Part shown: in pieces, positions 9,163 through 18,258 of the stretch
How positions within the stretch are numbered: the stretch's first letter is position 1
Layout of the letters: each line of letters starts with the position of its first letter
NCBI RefSeq assembly: GCF_902825325.1
Contig: NZ_CADEAR010000003.1
Span: 62,001-126,000 of the forward strand
DNA: 64,000 bases
From: Brucella tritici
GTDB lineage: Bacteria; Pseudomonadota; Alphaproteobacteria; Rhizobiales; Rhizobiaceae
Reading direction: 5' to 3'
Translations under genes and position numbers: made by a program
Notes under the pieces: generated by a model
The model's database searches: none
What the model was told of the DNA's origin: nothing
The model's input: only the letters and a program-made list of their open reading frames with translations

Positions 9163-10094
9163 TCGCCCCGGATTTTCTGTTCGATGCGCCCGGCCAAATG
9201 GTCGGGCGTTTCTTTTTGCGGCTTTTCTTCTGCTTGATAAGGCCGAGGGCGGTGAACGAGCGTCACCAGCACGACCGAGATAATCATCAGGAGATACCAC
9301 GAGCCGAGCTTGCTCATTGATACCAGCTCCCAGCCGTTGCGCTGGTTCGGATAAAGCCAGGCCCTGGACCATGTGCCGATGTTCTCGGCAATCCAGATGA
9401 AGAGCGAGGTCAGCAGGAAGGCGATCAGCAGCGGCATTTTGTGCCGGAAGCGGAAGACGCGGTAGTGCATGCTGGTGCGCCAGAAAAGGGCGAAGGTCGC
9501 GGCGAACAGCAGCCAGCGCATATCCCAGATGAAGTGGTGGGCGAAAAAGTTGATATAGATTGCGGCGGCCAGAATGACGGTCATCCAGAGCGGCGGATAA
9601 TGGTTCAGCCTTATGTCAAAGATGCGGTTGATGCGCGCCATGTAGGAGCCGACAGCCGCATACATGAAGCCGGAAAACAGCGGCACGCCACCGATGCGAA
9701 AGAAATTCTCCTCCGGGTAGACCCATGAACCGGCATGGGTCTTGAACACTTCCATCGCTGTGCCGACCACATGGAAGATGAGGATGACCTTGGCTTCCTC
9801 CCATGCCTCCAGCTTGAAAAGCAGCATGGCAAGCTGGATGGCAAGCGCGGACAGGAACAGAAAATCGTAGCGCGTGATGAATCCTGCACCGCCATCCGGC
9901 CAGAACCAGCGGGTCAGCATGATGAGCGCCAGCATGGCGCCCCCGAAAAGGCAGGCCCATGCCTGTTTCAGCCCGAAGACCAGAAACTCGATCAGCGCAT
10001 CGCTGATCCGGTGACGGGGCAGATTGTCGAGAAGGCGGTGGGCGGCCTTGTCGATGCGTTTTTCAAGGCCGGTGAATTGCCTATCGGTCTGCAA
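9150..10094 (-). CDS. DUF817 multi-pass membrane protein
   Basis: A 314-residue integral membrane protein with about eight hydrophobic helices, conserved acidic and aromatic residues within them (KLEAWEEAKVILIFHVVG, HAGSWVYPE, HHFIWDMRW) and a charged C-terminal tail. This pattern matches DUF817, whose function is unknown. The start overlaps the end of the upstream nucleotidase gene by 14 bases, so they are translationally coupled in an argB-nucleotidase-DUF817 order. The tail overlaps the LOG gene and also contains that gene's terminator hairpin. Confidence 0.8.
   Translation of the reverse strand: MQTDRQFTGLEKRIDKAAHRLLDNLPRHRISDALIEFLVFGLKQAWACLFGGAMLALIMLTRWFWPDGGAGFITRYDFLFLSALAIQLAMLLFKLEAWEEAKVILIFHVVGTAMEVFKTHAGSWVYPEENFFRIGGVPLFSGFMYAAVGSYMARINRIFDIRLNHYPPLWMTVILAAAIYINFFAHHFIWDMRWLLFAATFALFWRTSMHYRVFRFRHKMPLLIAFLLTSLFIWIAENIGTWSRAWLYPNQRNGWELVSMSKLGSWYLLMIISVVLVTLVHRPRPYQAEEKPQKETPDHLAGRIEQKIRGDQSL
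9187..9218 (+). terminator. Terminator of the LOG gene, embedded in the DUF817 coding end
   Basis: cgcccggcc (9187-9195) pairs with ggtcgggcg (9200-9208, one G-U) around aaat, followed by tttctttttg on the plus strand. The bases simultaneously encode the C-terminus of the convergent DUF817 protein. Confidence 0.8.
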
Positions 10095-10785
10095 TTATGG
10101 TTTCCAGAAACTGGGTCAGGTTATCGGTCACATAGTCCACCTGATCGGTGAATTCGGGATCGCTTTCCCATATCTCGGAAAATGTAGGCTCAAAATTGTT
10201 CGGCACGACCAACACGGTTTTCATGCCGAGTGTTTTGGGAACGACCAGATTGCGCGCCAGATCCTCGAACATGACTGCCTTGCCCGCATCGATGCCAAAA
10301 GCGCCGAGGAAGCGGTCATAGGTGGCCCGTTCCGGCTTCGGTGTCAGGCCTGCCGCGACAATGTCGAAAATATCGTCGAAATCATCGAGGATTCCAAGCT
10401 GGCTGGCGGCACGTTCGGCATGACTGCGATCACCATTGGTGAAGATGAAGCGACGGCCCGGCAGCGCCTTGATCGCCTGTCCGAGCGCCGGATCGGGCGT
10501 CAGCCACGTATAGTCGATATCATGGACTTGTCTCAGAAAGTCGTCCGGATCGATCTGATGGCACTCCATCAGGCCTTTCAGCGTGGTGCCATATTCCAGA
10601 TAGAACTGCTTCTGAATCTTGCGCGCTTCGTCGCGCGGCAGCTTCAGCAAAGTCTCGACATAGGTCGTCATCTTCACGTCGATCTGCGAGAACAGATTGG
10701 CGGCGTGCGGGTAAAGCGTGTTGTCGAGGTCGAACACCCAGTCGGTGACATGGGCGAAAGCAGCTCTGTCCGGAATATCGGTCAT
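10081..10785 (-). CDS. HAD-superfamily pyrimidine 5'-nucleotidase
   Basis: The 234-residue protein has HAD motif I DWVFDLDNTLYP (about 15-26), motif II in FIFTNGDRSHA, and motif III/IV residues in KPERATYDRF and VMFEDLARNL. DLDNTLYP is typical of the pyrimidine 5'-nucleotidase subfamily (TIGR01993), which dephosphorylates UMP/CMP or analogues. It follows argB by 97 bases, with a dispersed repeat between them, and overlaps the DUF817 start by 14 bases. Substrate choice is inferred from the family. Confidence 0.85.
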   Translation of the reverse strand: MTDIPDRAAFAHVTDWVFDLDNTLYPHAANLFSQIDVKMTTYVETLLKLPRDEARKIQKQFYLEYGTTLKGLMECHQIDPDDFLRQVHDIDYTWLTPDPALGQAIKALPGRRFIFTNGDRSHAERAASQLGILDDFDDIFDIVAAGLTPKPERATYDRFLGAFGIDAGKAVMFEDLARNLVVPKTLGMKTVLVVPNNFEPTFSEIWESDPEFTDQVDYVTDNLTQFLETIIADR

Positions 10786-10802
10786 GGTCTATCCCTTATA
10801 GC

Positions 10803-10853
10803 ATGACAAGCGCATCTTGCCCGAAAACCGTTTCACACTTTTCGGGATGCGCT
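10803..10853. repeat. Dispersed hairpin repeat (B module)
   Basis: Core cgcatcttgcccgaaaaccg then tttcacacttttcgggatgcg (10811-10851): cgcatc/gatgcg and cccgaaaa/ttttcggg pair. It lies between argB and the nucleotidase gene and abuts a duplicated argB end (see findings). Confidence 0.85.
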
Positions 10854-10902
10854 TTACGGCACGATAAGCGTGCTTCTTCTTATTACGGCACGATAAGCGT
10901 GC
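10854..10902. repeat. Direct duplication of the argB 3' end
   Basis: ttacggcacgataagcgtgc occurs at 10854-10873 and again at 10883-10902, separated by 9 bases. The second copy is the end of argB (codons for TLIVP and stop); the first is a non-coding copy downstream. Confidence 0.9.
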
Positions 10903-11785
10903 CAGCACCATGCTCGGTGAAAAGCTCCAGCAGCACGGAATGCGGGGTCTTGCCATTCAGAATGACAACGCCTTCGACGCCGCGGCGGATTGCTTCGATG
11001 CAGGTTTCCACCTTGGGGATCATGCCGCCGGAAATCGTGCCGTCCTTGATGAGCGCCTGCGCATCGGCAACGGAGAGTTCCTTGATCAGCTTCTTGTCCT
11101 TGTCCAGAACGCCGGGAACGTCGGTCAGGAACAGAAGACGGGTTGCGGCCAGCGCGCCTGCGATAGCGCCTGCAAAAGTGTCGGCATTGATGTTGTAGGT
11201 ATGGCCGTCACGGCCCGGAGCGACCGGTGCGATGACCGGGATCATTTCGGAACGCGCCAGAAGGTCGAGCAGGGTGCGGTCGACTTCCGCCGGCTCGCCG
11301 ACAAAGCCCAGATCAAGCACTTTCTCGATATTGGAATCGGGGTCGATGACGGTCTTGTGCGCCTTCTGCGCAAAGACCATGTTGCCGTCCTTGCCGCACA
11401 GGCCGATAGCCCATTCGCCTTCGGCATTGATTAGAGCGACGATTTCCTTGTTGATGGAACCGGCCAGAACCATTTCCACCACTTCGACGGTCTTTTCGTC
11501 GGTGACGCGCAAGCCGCCTTCGAAGCGGGATTCGATGCCGAGCTTCGTCAGCATGGCCTGAATCTGCGGGCCGCCGCCATGAACGACAATCGGATTGATG
11601 CCGGACTGCTTCAAAAGCGCGATGTCACGCGCGAAGGCCTTGCCCAATTCCGGATTGCCCATGGCGTGACCGCCATATTTCACGACGACATGCTTGTTCT
11701 CGTAGCGCTGCATATAGGGCAGGGCCGCGGACAGGAGTTGCGCTTGCATTTCGGGATTTTCAAGTGTCGTCATCGCGGGCTCCAT
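10883..11785 (-). CDS. argB: Acetylglutamate kinase
   Basis: ArgB phosphorylates N-acetylglutamate in arginine synthesis. The 300-residue protein has the amino-acid-kinase signatures [10 protein letters not shown] near the N-terminus, [13 protein letters not shown] (substrate/nucleotide binding) and [14 protein letters not shown] plus a C-terminal [21 protein letters not shown]. Start [11 protein letters not shown] is the ATG at 11785. It is downstream of engB only in the broad sense: a rightward phosphatase gene intervenes, so it is likely to have its own promoter. The last 20 bases are duplicated immediately downstream. Confidence 0.95.
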   Translation of the reverse strand: MEPAMTTLENPEMQAQLLSAALPYMQRYENKHVVVKYGGHAMGNPELGKAFARDIALLKQSGINPIVVHGGGPQIQAMLTKLGIESRFEGGLRVTDEKTVEVVEMVLAGSINKEIVALINAEGEWAIGLCGKDGNMVFAQKAHKTVIDPDSNIEKVLDLGFVGEPAEVDRTLLDLLARSEMIPVIAPVAPGRDGHTYNINADTFAGAIAGALAATRLLFLTDVPGVLDKDKKLIKELSVADAQALIKDGTISGGMIPKVETCIEAIRRGVEGVVILNGKTPHSVLLELFTEHGAGTLIVP

Positions 11786-11973
11786 GGCAGGCGACAGGGC
11801 AAAAAGAGGCAGGTTCTTCTAGACCGGATTTATCGCAATTGGAATCCGCAGATGCTTATTTTCGCTTGTCCGTTCGCGATTATTTGAATTTGCAGCCCGA
11901 AACATGCCCAACAAAAAGCTGGTCTGCGGTCTATGCAGGTTTTTGAACCGGAATGATTTTCAGAGATCGCATC

Positions 11974-12582
11974 ATGCGCAAAATATTCCTCACCGTTCTT
12001 GCCACCGTACTTGGCGCAACTGCGTCCTATGCTGCACCGGCACCAACGACCGAAACGATCATCCTCATCCGCCATGGAGAAAAGCCCGAAGGTGGCATGG
12101 GACAGCTTAGTTGTCGTGGGCTTAATCGCTCTTTGAAATTGCCCGCCGTCCTCGCACGGGATTTCGGCAAGCCCGATGCCATTTTCGCGCCTGATCCCGC
12201 GAAGGAGAAGACGGATAGCGGCATTTCCTATGCCTATAACCGCCCGCTGGCGACGGTGGAGCCGACTGCCATCCGTTTTGGAATGCCGGTCGATACGCGC
12301 TTCGGCTATGACGAGATCGGCAAGCTGCAGTCGGCGCTTGAGCAGCCGCAATACGGCAATGCGACGATACTGGTCGGCTGGGAGCACAAGCAGCTTTTCA
12401 AGCTGGCCAGAAATCTGCTCATGGACAATGGCGGAGATAAAGCTGCGGTGCCGAAATGGCGCAGCGATGATTTCGACAGCATCTATGTGCTGCACATCCG
12501 GCGCGGTGACGGGCATGTGAGTGCCCGTTTCGAACGATTGAACGAAGGTTTGGATGGGCAACCGGAAAGCTGCCCGAGCTGA
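11974..12582 (+). CDS. Secreted histidine phosphatase family protein
   Basis: A 202-residue protein with signal peptide MRKIFLTVLATVLGATASYA and the histidine-phosphatase motif LIRHGEKPEG just after it, where the His forms the phosphohistidine intermediate. A second conserved His is likely in VGWEHKQL. The frame opens 21 bases earlier at 11953, but the ATG at 11974 gives a cleaner signal peptide. The enzyme should act in the periplasm; substrate unknown. It is divergent from argB and ends 3 bases from the convergent engB stop. Confidence 0.75.
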   Translation: MRKIFLTVLATVLGATASYAAPAPTTETIILIRHGEKPEGGMGQLSCRGLNRSLKLPAVLARDFGKPDAIFAPDPAKEKTDSGISYAYNRPLATVEPTAIRFGMPVDTRFGYDEIGKLQSALEQPQYGNATILVGWEHKQLFKLARNLLMDNGGDKAAVPKWRSDDFDSIYVLHIRRGDGHVSARFERLNEGLDGQPESCPS

Positions 12583-12585
12583 TTA

Positions 12586-13311
12586 TCAGTATTCTTTCAG
12601 CAGCAGCGCAATTGCTGCACGCAGCTCGTCGAAACCTTCGCCTTTTTCCGACGATGTCGCGATGATACCGGGGAAGCAGGCGGCGCGCTTGTAAGTAAGC
12701 TTGTGCGTTTCTTCTATCAGGCGCGGTACGCCTGCGGGCTTGATCTTGTCGATCTTGGTCAGCACGATCTGGTAGGAGACTGCAGCCTTGTCGAGAAGGT
12801 CGAGCACTTCCGCGTCGTTCTTCTTGATGCCGTGGCGGGAATCGATCAGCACATAGACACGTTTCAGCGTGGTGCGTCCACGCAGATAATCGAACACCAG
12901 GCGCGTCCAGGCATCGACCTGCGCTTTCGGCGCTTCCGCAAAACCGTAGCCGGGCATGTCCACGAGGGCCAGCGGCGGCAGGTCGCCGTTTTCGCCGGAA
13001 TAGCCGTCCGGCACGAAATAGTTCAGTTCCTGCGTGCGGCCCGGTGTGTTGGACGTACGTGCAAGACCCTTCTTGTTGACGAGCGCATTGATGAGCGAAG
13101 ACTTGCCGACATTGGAGCGGCCTGCAAAGGCGATCTCCACGGGTCCTTCGGGCGGCAGGAAATTCATCGACGGCACGCCGCGGATGAATATCCATGATTT
13201 CTTGAAGAGCAGGCGTCCTTCCTCGGCGAGTGCCGCCTGGGCTTCCCTGACTGCATCCGCCGCTGCCTGAGCGGCCCTGATTGCCGCCTGCTTCTTATCC
13301 TGCTCGCTCAA
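12586..13311 (-). CDS. engB: Ribosome biogenesis GTP-binding protein EngB (YihA/YsxC)
   Basis: EngB is a TrmE-Era-type GTPase needed for large-subunit assembly. G1 is [13 protein letters not shown]3 is DMPGYGFA, G4 is LTKIDK and G5 TSSEKGEG. The N-terminus is unusually long and Ala-rich ([20 protein letters not shown]). Start choice is uncertain: the frame is open to a TTG at 13389 that falls inside the yidC terminator, so I use the TTG at 13311 (SEQDKKQ), giving 241 residues. No in-frame ATG precedes the GTPase core. It follows yidC in the same direction. Confidence 0.85.
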   Translation of the reverse strand: MSEQDKKQAAIRAAQAAADAVREAQAALAEEGRLLFKKSWIFIRGVPSMNFLPPEGPVEIAFAGRSNVGKSSLINALVNKKGLARTSNTPGRTQELNYFVPDGYSGENGDLPPLALVDMPGYGFAEAPKAQVDAWTRLVFDYLRGRTTLKRVYVLIDSRHGIKKNDAEVLDLLDKAAVSYQIVLTKIDKIKPAGVPRLIEETHKLTYKRAACFPGIIATSSEKGEGFDELRAAIALLLKEY

Positions 13312-13385
13312 TGGTTCTGTCCCGGTCGGTGTGTTCTCTTGCGTACACGCATCAATGTTATGGGCCGCATTGTCAACATGAGGGC

Positions 13386-13411
13386 ACAAAAAACCCCGCC
13401 GAAGCGGGGTT
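13386..13411 (-). terminator. Terminator between yidC and engB
   Basis: aaccccgc (13392-13399) / gcggggtt (13404-13411) with a CGAA loop (TTCG on the minus strand), followed on the minus strand by tttttt. It would limit read-through from yidC into engB. Confidence 0.85.
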
Positions 13412-13420
13412 CTTTCAAGT

Positions 13421-15244
13421 CTATTTCTTTGCTTCTTTCGGCTTTCGCTTGAAGAGGCTCTTGAGATTGTCGAAGAGCTCGATCTTCACGCCCTGGCGCT
13501 TCATGATGATGCCCTGCTGTGTGATGGAAAGCAGGTTGTTCCATGCCCAGTAGATCACGAGGCCAGCCGGGAACGAAGCCAGCATGAAGGTGAAGATCAC
13601 TGGCATCCAGGTGAAGATGGCTGCCTGCGTCGGATCCGGAGGCGTCGGGTTCATGCGCATCTGCAGGAACATGGTGATGCCCATCAGGAGTGGCCAGACG
13701 CCGATCATCAGGAAGTGCGGCACGCCGAAAGGCAGGAGGCCGAACAGGTTGAAGAGCGAGGTCGGATCGGGCGCTGCAAGGTCCTGAATCCAGCCGAAGA
13801 ACGGCGCATGACGCATTTCGATGGTGACGTAGAGCACCTTGTAGAGCGCGAAGAACACCGGAATCTGCACCAGCACCGGCCAGCAACCCGCAAGAGGATT
13901 GATTTTTTCCTGCTTGTAGAGCTGCATCATTTCCTGCTGCTGCTTCATCTTGTCATCCGCATATTTCTCGCGGATTTCAGTCAGCTTCGGCTGCACCAGC
14001 TTCATGCGTGCCATCGACTTGTACGACTTGTTGGCAAGCGGGAAGAACAGGCCCTTGAGGAGAACGGTGACGACCAGAATGGCGACGCCGAAATTGCCTG
14101 AGAACTTGTAGATCCAGTCGATGAGATAGAACATCGGCTTGGTGATGAAGTAGAACCAGCCCCAGTCGATCAGGAGCTCGAACTGCTTGATGCCCAGCTG
14201 CTGTTCGTAAGCCTGGATCTGTGTGACCACCTTCGCACCGGCGAAGACGTGGTTCTTCAGCGTCTGTGCCTGACCGGGCGCGATTGTCATCGGCGCGCCG
14301 AGGAAGTCGGTCTGATAGCGCGGGCGATCATTGGTGAAGTGCGAGAAGCGACCGGTGAACTTTTCGTCCTGCGGCGGTACGAGCGTTGCGGCCCAATATT
14401 TGTCGGTGATGCCGAGCCAGCCGCCCATCACGTCCTTGAACGAGATGTCCTTGTCGTCTTCGACCTTGGAATACTTGATTTCCTGCAGGCCGTCCTGACC
14501 CATGACGCCGATCAGGCCTTCATGAAGCACATAGGTCGCGCTTGCATGTTCCGGCTGGTTGAAGCGGGTCACGCGGCCATAGGAGGCCAGCGAGATTGGT
14601 GCGCCGGTATTGTTGGTGATCGTGTCTTCAACGGCGAACATATAGGCGTCGTCAACCGAGATGACGCGCTTGAACGTGATGTTCTTCTCGTTGGTATAGG
14701 TCAGCGTAACCGGCGTGGCCTGGGTCAACTTGTTGTTGCCCTCCACGGTCCAGACCGTGTTCGGTCCCGGAACCGGGCCGGTCGTGTCGTTGCCTGTAAA
14801 GCCGAGTTCTACGAAATAGCCCTGCTTCAGCGCGGAAGGCGCGAGCAGTTCGATATTCGGAGAATTGTCGTCGACGGTCTCGTGATAGTTCTTGAGGAAG
14901 AGATCATCGAGGCGCGCGCCGGTCAGGTTGATCGAACCGCGCAGCGAAGGCGTGTCGATTTCGACGCGCTGCGTCTGGGCAATGGCTGCTTCGCGGGTCA
15001 GCGCGCCGCCTGCGGCTGCAACATCGCCGTGGCCGGGAATGTTCCCGGAGGTGGCGGGCATCTGCGGCGTGTCGCCACTTTGAGCCTGCTGTTGCGTCGC
15101 CTGTTGTTTCTGCTGCTGCTGCTCCTCAATGCGTGCCTGCTCCCGCTGGGCTTCCGTTTTCGGACCCAGATAAAACACTTGCCACAGCGTTAGCACGAGG
15201 ATGGACAGGGCAATGGTGATGAAGAAATTACGATTATTTTCCAT
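13421..15244 (-). CDS. yidC: Membrane protein insertase YidC
   Basis: YidC inserts and folds inner-membrane proteins with or without SecYEG. The 607-residue protein has the N-terminal anchor [20 protein letters not shown], a Gln-rich linker, a large periplasmic domain and the C-terminal five-helix core ([36 protein letters not shown], and a last helix before the basic tail [13 protein letters not shown]). The conserved hydrophilic-groove Arg would lie in the first core helix region. The ATG at 15244 is used rather than a GTG at 15301 inside rnpA; it overlaps the rnpA end by 11 bases. Confidence 0.95.
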   Translation of the reverse strand: MENNRNFFITIALSILVLTLWQVFYLGPKTEAQREQARIEEQQQQKQQATQQQAQSGDTPQMPATSGNIPGHGDVAAAGGALTREAAIAQTQRVEIDTPSLRGSINLTGARLDDLFLKNYHETVDDNSPNIELLAPSALKQGYFVELGFTGNDTTGPVPGPNTVWTVEGNNKLTQATPVTLTYTNEKNITFKRVISVDDAYMFAVEDTITNNTGAPISLASYGRVTRFNQPEHASATYVLHEGLIGVMGQDGLQEIKYSKVEDDKDISFKDVMGGWLGITDKYWAATLVPPQDEKFTGRFSHFTNDRPRYQTDFLGAPMTIAPGQAQTLKNHVFAGAKVVTQIQAYEQQLGIKQFELLIDWGWFYFITKPMFYLIDWIYKFSGNFGVAILVVTVLLKGLFFPLANKSYKSMARMKLVQPKLTEIREKYADDKMKQQQEMMQLYKQEKINPLAGCWPVLVQIPVFFALYKVLYVTIEMRHAPFFGWIQDLAAPDPTSLFNLFGLLPFGVPHFLMIGVWPLLMGITMFLQMRMNPTPPDPTQAAIFTWMPVIFTFMLASFPAGLVIYWAWNNLLSITQQGIIMKRQGVKIELFDNLKSLFKRKPKEAKK

Positions 15245-15659
15245 TGACGGGTCCTGATTCCGGTCTTTCCGTTCGGCGTTTCCCATCGCCCCGCCGTTCA
15301 CCCTTCGCCTTGATGCGGCGGGAGAGTTCTTCGGTCAGTCGCGAAAAGGGCGCAGTGAGGGCTTGCTCGCGCGCTACGATCACATAGTCGGTCGAAGGCG
15401 CCATGTCACGCCCTGCGTGACAACGAACCGCTTCTCGCAGCCTGCGGCGGATGCGGTTTCTTATCACGGCGTTGCCGTTTTTCTTCGTTACGGTGAAACC
15501 TGCACGGGGTTTTTCGCCGATTTTGGCGGTTTTCGATTCTTCTTCGGTCCGCTCGCGGACTTCGAGAAGAAACAGTGGACCACGTCGCTTTTCACCATTC
15601 CTCAAAGCCAAAAACTCCGCTCTCTTGCGAAGGCGGAGTATTTGTTTCGGCTTGTTCAT
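15234..15659 (-). CDS. rnpA: Ribonuclease P protein component
   Basis: RnpA assists the RNase P RNA in 5' maturation of tRNA. The 141-residue protein starts [20 protein letters not shown], and carries the diagnostic RNR box [15 protein letters not shown]. The C-terminal tail is longer and more basic/hydrophilic than in enterobacterial RnpA. The frame is open upstream to 15788 into rpmH territory, but the ATG at 15659 fits the family. It follows rpmH and overlaps yidC by 11 bases, the classical rpmH-rnpA-yidC order. Confidence 0.93.
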   Translation of the reverse strand: MNKPKQILRLRKRAEFLALRNGEKRRGPLFLLEVRERTEEESKTAKIGEKPRAGFTVTKKNGNAVIRNRIRRRLREAVRCHAGRDMAPSTDYVIVAREQALTAPFSRLTEELSRRIKAKGERRGDGKRRTERPESGPVNGK

Positions 15660-15708
15660 GTCTTTATTCACCGCGCTTGGCCCTAGACCCAAATCGCGCG
15701 GGAACAAA

Positions 15709-15843
15709 TTAAGCGGAAAGCCGCTTACGGCCGCGCGAGCGGCGAGCGGCGAGAACCTTGCGGCCGCCGGTGGTTGCCATGCGTGCACGGAAGCCGTGGC
15801 GACGCTTGCGGACGATCTTGGATGGCTGGTAAGTGCGCTTCAT
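15709..15843 (-). CDS. rpmH: 50S ribosomal protein L34
   Basis: A 44-residue, very basic protein: [20 protein letters not shown], then [19 protein letters not shown] and the end RKRLSA. This is full-length L34, with the conserved KRTYQPS start and RxRMxTxxGRxVLxxRRxxGR pattern. Start is the ATG complementary to 15841-15843 and stop the TAA at 15711-15709. It begins the rpmH-rnpA-yidC operon. Confidence 0.97.
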   Translation of the reverse strand: MKRTYQPSKIVRKRRHGFRARMATTGGRKVLAARRSRGRKRLSA

Positions 15844-15897
15844 TTATTTAATACCGCGGTGTGCGGCCCTTCTTAATTCTGTTTTTCCGTTGAACAC

Positions 15898-15945
15898 GAT
15901 CTTGTCCGAAACCGTTATTCACTTTTCGGGATCATGTTCTATTGA
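15898..15945. repeat. Dispersed hairpin repeat upstream of rpmH
   Basis: gatcttgtccgaaaccgtta then ttcacttttcgggatcatgttct. gatc/gatc and ccgaaa/tttcgg pair. It is a degenerate B module between rpmH and the ester-cyclase-like gene, in the region expected to hold the rpmH promoter. Confidence 0.7.
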
Positions 15946-16066
15946 ACAGGAGCTGGTTCTTGTCCCTTGCGACGGACAGCACAAAACCATCCGTAAACCG
16001 CGCGGGCGAACGTGACGCGGCTTATAGGGGGAGGGGGACAAAGAGTCAATGGTAACGGGCGCTATA

Positions 16067-16450
16067 TCACAGTTGCGCTTCAATCGCTGCCTTGTCGATG
16101 ACTGACCAGACTTTCCTTATCAGCGTATTCTCGAATTCATAGAAAACATTCTCTGCAAACCGGACCCGTTTGCCATTGACCGGAAGACCGAACAATAGTG
16201 CCTTCGGCGTGCAATCGAACTGGAGCCGACTGGCAATATAGGGTGGTTCGCTGACAAGCAGCTCAATGTTGAAATGCAGGTCCGGGATGGCTTCGAAATC
16301 CTGTTCCAGCATTGTGCGGTAGCCGCGAAGTCCCAAAGGTCGGTCGTTATGCGTTGCCGCCTCGTGCACATAAAGCCCGAGATCGTTCCAGTCCTGCCGG
16401 TTCAGACATGCAATATAGTCGCGATATATCTCGGCGAGCGGTTCCGACAT
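16067..16450 (-). CDS. SnoaL-like ester cyclase / NTF2-fold protein
   Basis: A 127-residue single-domain protein (MSEPLAEIYRDYIACLNRQD start) with the NTF2-like pattern of the SnoaL family: an N-terminal helix pair, DLHFNIELLVSEPPYIASRL in the central sheet and VRFAENVFYEFENTLIRKVW near the end. SnoaL proteins include polyketide cyclases, but most bacterial homologues have no known substrate. It is a monocistronic gene next to rpmH. A repeat element lies just upstream at 16467-16570 and may flank its promoter. Confidence 0.7.
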   Translation of the reverse strand: MSEPLAEIYRDYIACLNRQDWNDLGLYVHEAATHNDRPLGLRGYRTMLEQDFEAIPDLHFNIELLVSEPPYIASRLQFDCTPKALLFGLPVNGKRVRFAENVFYEFENTLIRKVWSVIDKAAIEAQL

Positions 16451-16466
16451 TGCTGTTCTCCTCTTT

Positions 16467-16570
16467 GGAGCGGTTCCAGTTGAAGTTGAGTCGTTGAGAC
16501 CGCTCCAAGTATTTGTTTCCTCGCATTATCCTCACGCAAAACCGCTTCGCACTTTTGCTGGAAATGCTCT
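16467..16570. repeat. Two-module dispersed repeat (A plus B)
   Basis: Module A: ggagcggt (16467-16474) / accgctcc (16499-16506) with a GAGTC (GANTC) site at 16488 inside the loop. Then aagtatttgtttcctcgcat, the usual linker, and a B module ending at aaatgctc. Same layout as 22394 and 63385. Confidence 0.75.
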
Positions 16571-16700
16571 TTTTGCTGAAATTGAGCAAATCGGGCTGGC
16601 ATCGGCATTGCCAAAGCAAACTAGGGCTTTAATAAGGATGCGCAACATTTTCACATGCGGGACTCGTTCCGCAGAAGAGCATTATTGAGAGGAGTTCACC

Positions 16701-17045
16701 ATGAGCATCCGTCGCATCGGAGTCGGCCCGCGCATGAGCCAGGCCGTAATTCACGGCAACACCGTCTATCTTGCCGGTCAGGTGGGAAATCCGGGCGCTA
16801 GCGTCACCGAACAGACCAAGGCCGTTCTGGCCGAGGTGGACCGCCTTCTCAAGGAAGTGGGTTCCGACAAGACCAAGATCCTTCAGGCCATCATCTGGCT
16901 TGCCGATATGAAGGACTTTGGCGAAATGAACGCAGTCTGGGATGCATGGGTCGATCCGGCTCACACGCCTGCCCGCGCCACCGGCGAAGCAGCGCTGGCA
17001 ACGCCTGACTACAAGGTTGAAGTCATCATCACCGCTGCTGTTTGA
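16701..17045 (+). CDS. RidA/YjgF/YER057c family protein
   Basis: The 114-residue protein has the family core MSQAVIHGNTVYLAGQVG and the C-terminal DYKVEVIITAAV, with the conserved Arg in PARATGEAAL that in RidA contacts the carboxylate of the 2-aminoacrylate-derived enamine. Such proteins hydrolyse reactive enamine/imine intermediates, but this sequence belongs to a group more divergent than E. coli RidA, so activity is inferred. Monocistronic, with ribosome binding site gagaggag and a hairpin terminator at 17066. Confidence 0.85.
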   Translation: MSIRRIGVGPRMSQAVIHGNTVYLAGQVGNPGASVTEQTKAVLAEVDRLLKEVGSDKTKILQAIIWLADMKDFGEMNAVWDAWVDPAHTPARATGEAALATPDYKVEVIITAAV

Positions 17046-17065
17046 GCTGTTTTTGATTGACCTGA

Positions 17066-17099
17066 AAATCCGCCGGAGCAGTCGCTTCGGCGGATTTGT
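17066..17099. terminator. Bidirectional terminator between RidA and DUF4105 genes
   Basis: 10-bp stem aaatccgccg (17066-17075) / cggcggattt (17088-17097). U-rich sequence follows on either strand, so it can serve both convergent genes. Confidence 0.85.
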
Positions 17100-18094
17100 T
17101 ATTCGCGGATACGTTGCGAAAAGCCGTCGCGTCCGCCTGAAAGCGCCCTTGCGTCAATAGACGCGCGTTTGCGTACTTCCTCCATCGTGCCGCCATTTTC
17201 GATCCAGCCATGATCGTGCAGATAGCCGGGCAGGTAGCCCGACAGAAGAATGCGGTAATCGAACGGGAAGGTCGGGTCCAGCACCCGTGCCATGTGGAAG
17301 ATGATCGTGGTGCAGTTCGCCGTCAGCGTATTATAGAATTTCGGTTGTTCAGCCAGTTCATTGCCAAGCTCGACATAGGACAGGAAGAGTTCGCGCGCCC
17401 CCACCGGCGGCAGCTTCACGCGATAGCGATAGACGTTTTCCTTACGGACATTGGTGCGCAGATAAATGATGTCCTGTTCTTCGGCGGCAATCATCGCCAG
17501 CTCGTATTTGCGGAAGAAACCAGCGATGGGCGAATAAATCTCATGGTGTTCGCGGCGAATTTCGCCGGAAAAGACCACATGACGACCATCCTCGAAACCG
17601 AATGACAGGAGAGTATGGGCAATTGCCGGGCTCGACCAGTAGGAAAGAAAGACGTCTACCGACGTGATCTTGCTGAGATCGTAGGTTTCCTCTTTCCAGT
17701 TGGGCGTAAAATCTTCCGTTGTCCGCCAGATGAAATCACGGACATTGGAAAGGGTGACGATGTCGCCATTGATCTGTCCCGTTACCGTGCGGGCAACGTC
17801 GGGTGCCCAGATACGGTTGAGGGAGGGGCGGACCGTGGACCATGCGCCCAGCATCACCAGTGCCAGAAGGCAGAAGACCAGCCGCCTGCGCCAACAGCTG
17901 TAATGTCTTTCGCCTGCAATCACCCCGAGAGCGATCAGAAGCCAGACGGCAATAATCGATCCGCGCATGGCATCGCCGAAGGGTAACTGAAACCACATGG
18001 CAAAGCTGGCCCATATCGCAAAGATAAGGGTGAATAAAATGAAGACGAATTTGCCTGCGATGCGGACGGGAGCCGATTTCAGGAGAGATGACAT
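17099..18094 (-). CDS. DUF4105 membrane-anchored protein
   Basis: The 331-residue protein has three hydrophobic segments in its first 90 residues (FVFILFTLIFAIWASFAMWF, SIIAVWLLIALGVIA, LVFCLLALVMLGAW) and a periplasmic domain matching DUF4105, including RDFIWRTTEDFTPNWKEETY, DVFLSYWSSPAIAHTLLSFG, and FYNTLTANCTTIIF with a conserved Cys that resembles a papain-like NCTT site. Function unknown. Two ATGs lie close together (18100 and 18094); the second is better spaced from a cgga motif. Convergent with RidA. Confidence 0.75.
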   Translation of the reverse strand: MSSLLKSAPVRIAGKFVFILFTLIFAIWASFAMWFQLPFGDAMRGSIIAVWLLIALGVIAGERHYSCWRRRLVFCLLALVMLGAWSTVRPSLNRIWAPDVARTVTGQINGDIVTLSNVRDFIWRTTEDFTPNWKEETYDLSKITSVDVFLSYWSSPAIAHTLLSFGFEDGRHVVFSGEIRREHHEIYSPIAGFFRKYELAMIAAEEQDIIYLRTNVRKENVYRYRVKLPPVGARELFLSYVELGNELAEQPKFYNTLTANCTTIIFHMARVLDPTFPFDYRILLSGYLPGYLHDHGWIENGGTMEEVRKRASIDARALSGGRDGFSQRIRE

Positions 18095-18215
18095 ATGCAT
18101 TCCGTATTCGTCGGTTGCCGCGGCCAGGAATTATTCTGTGTGCGGAAATCGCGGCGATACTGACATGATTTGCATCGTCATGTCATGGGGTATCCCTTAG
18201 AATAGGGGATTTAAA

Positions 18216-18239
18216 TTTCTACACTAAAAACTGTAGAAA
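18216..18239 (-). terminator. Possible terminator after msrQ
   Basis: 8-bp stem tttctaca (18216-18223) / tgtagaaa (18232-18239) about 20 bases after the msrQ stop; the minus strand continues tttaaat. A/T-rich stem, so weak. Confidence 0.4.
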
Positions 18240-18258
18240 GTTATTGGCATGTCAGCAC

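Noticed and set aside
12586..13389. engB start at the TTG at 13389 (267 residues)
   Set aside because: That start lies in the yidC terminator hairpin and the extra 26 residues are not family-like; the TTG at 13311 is more plausible.
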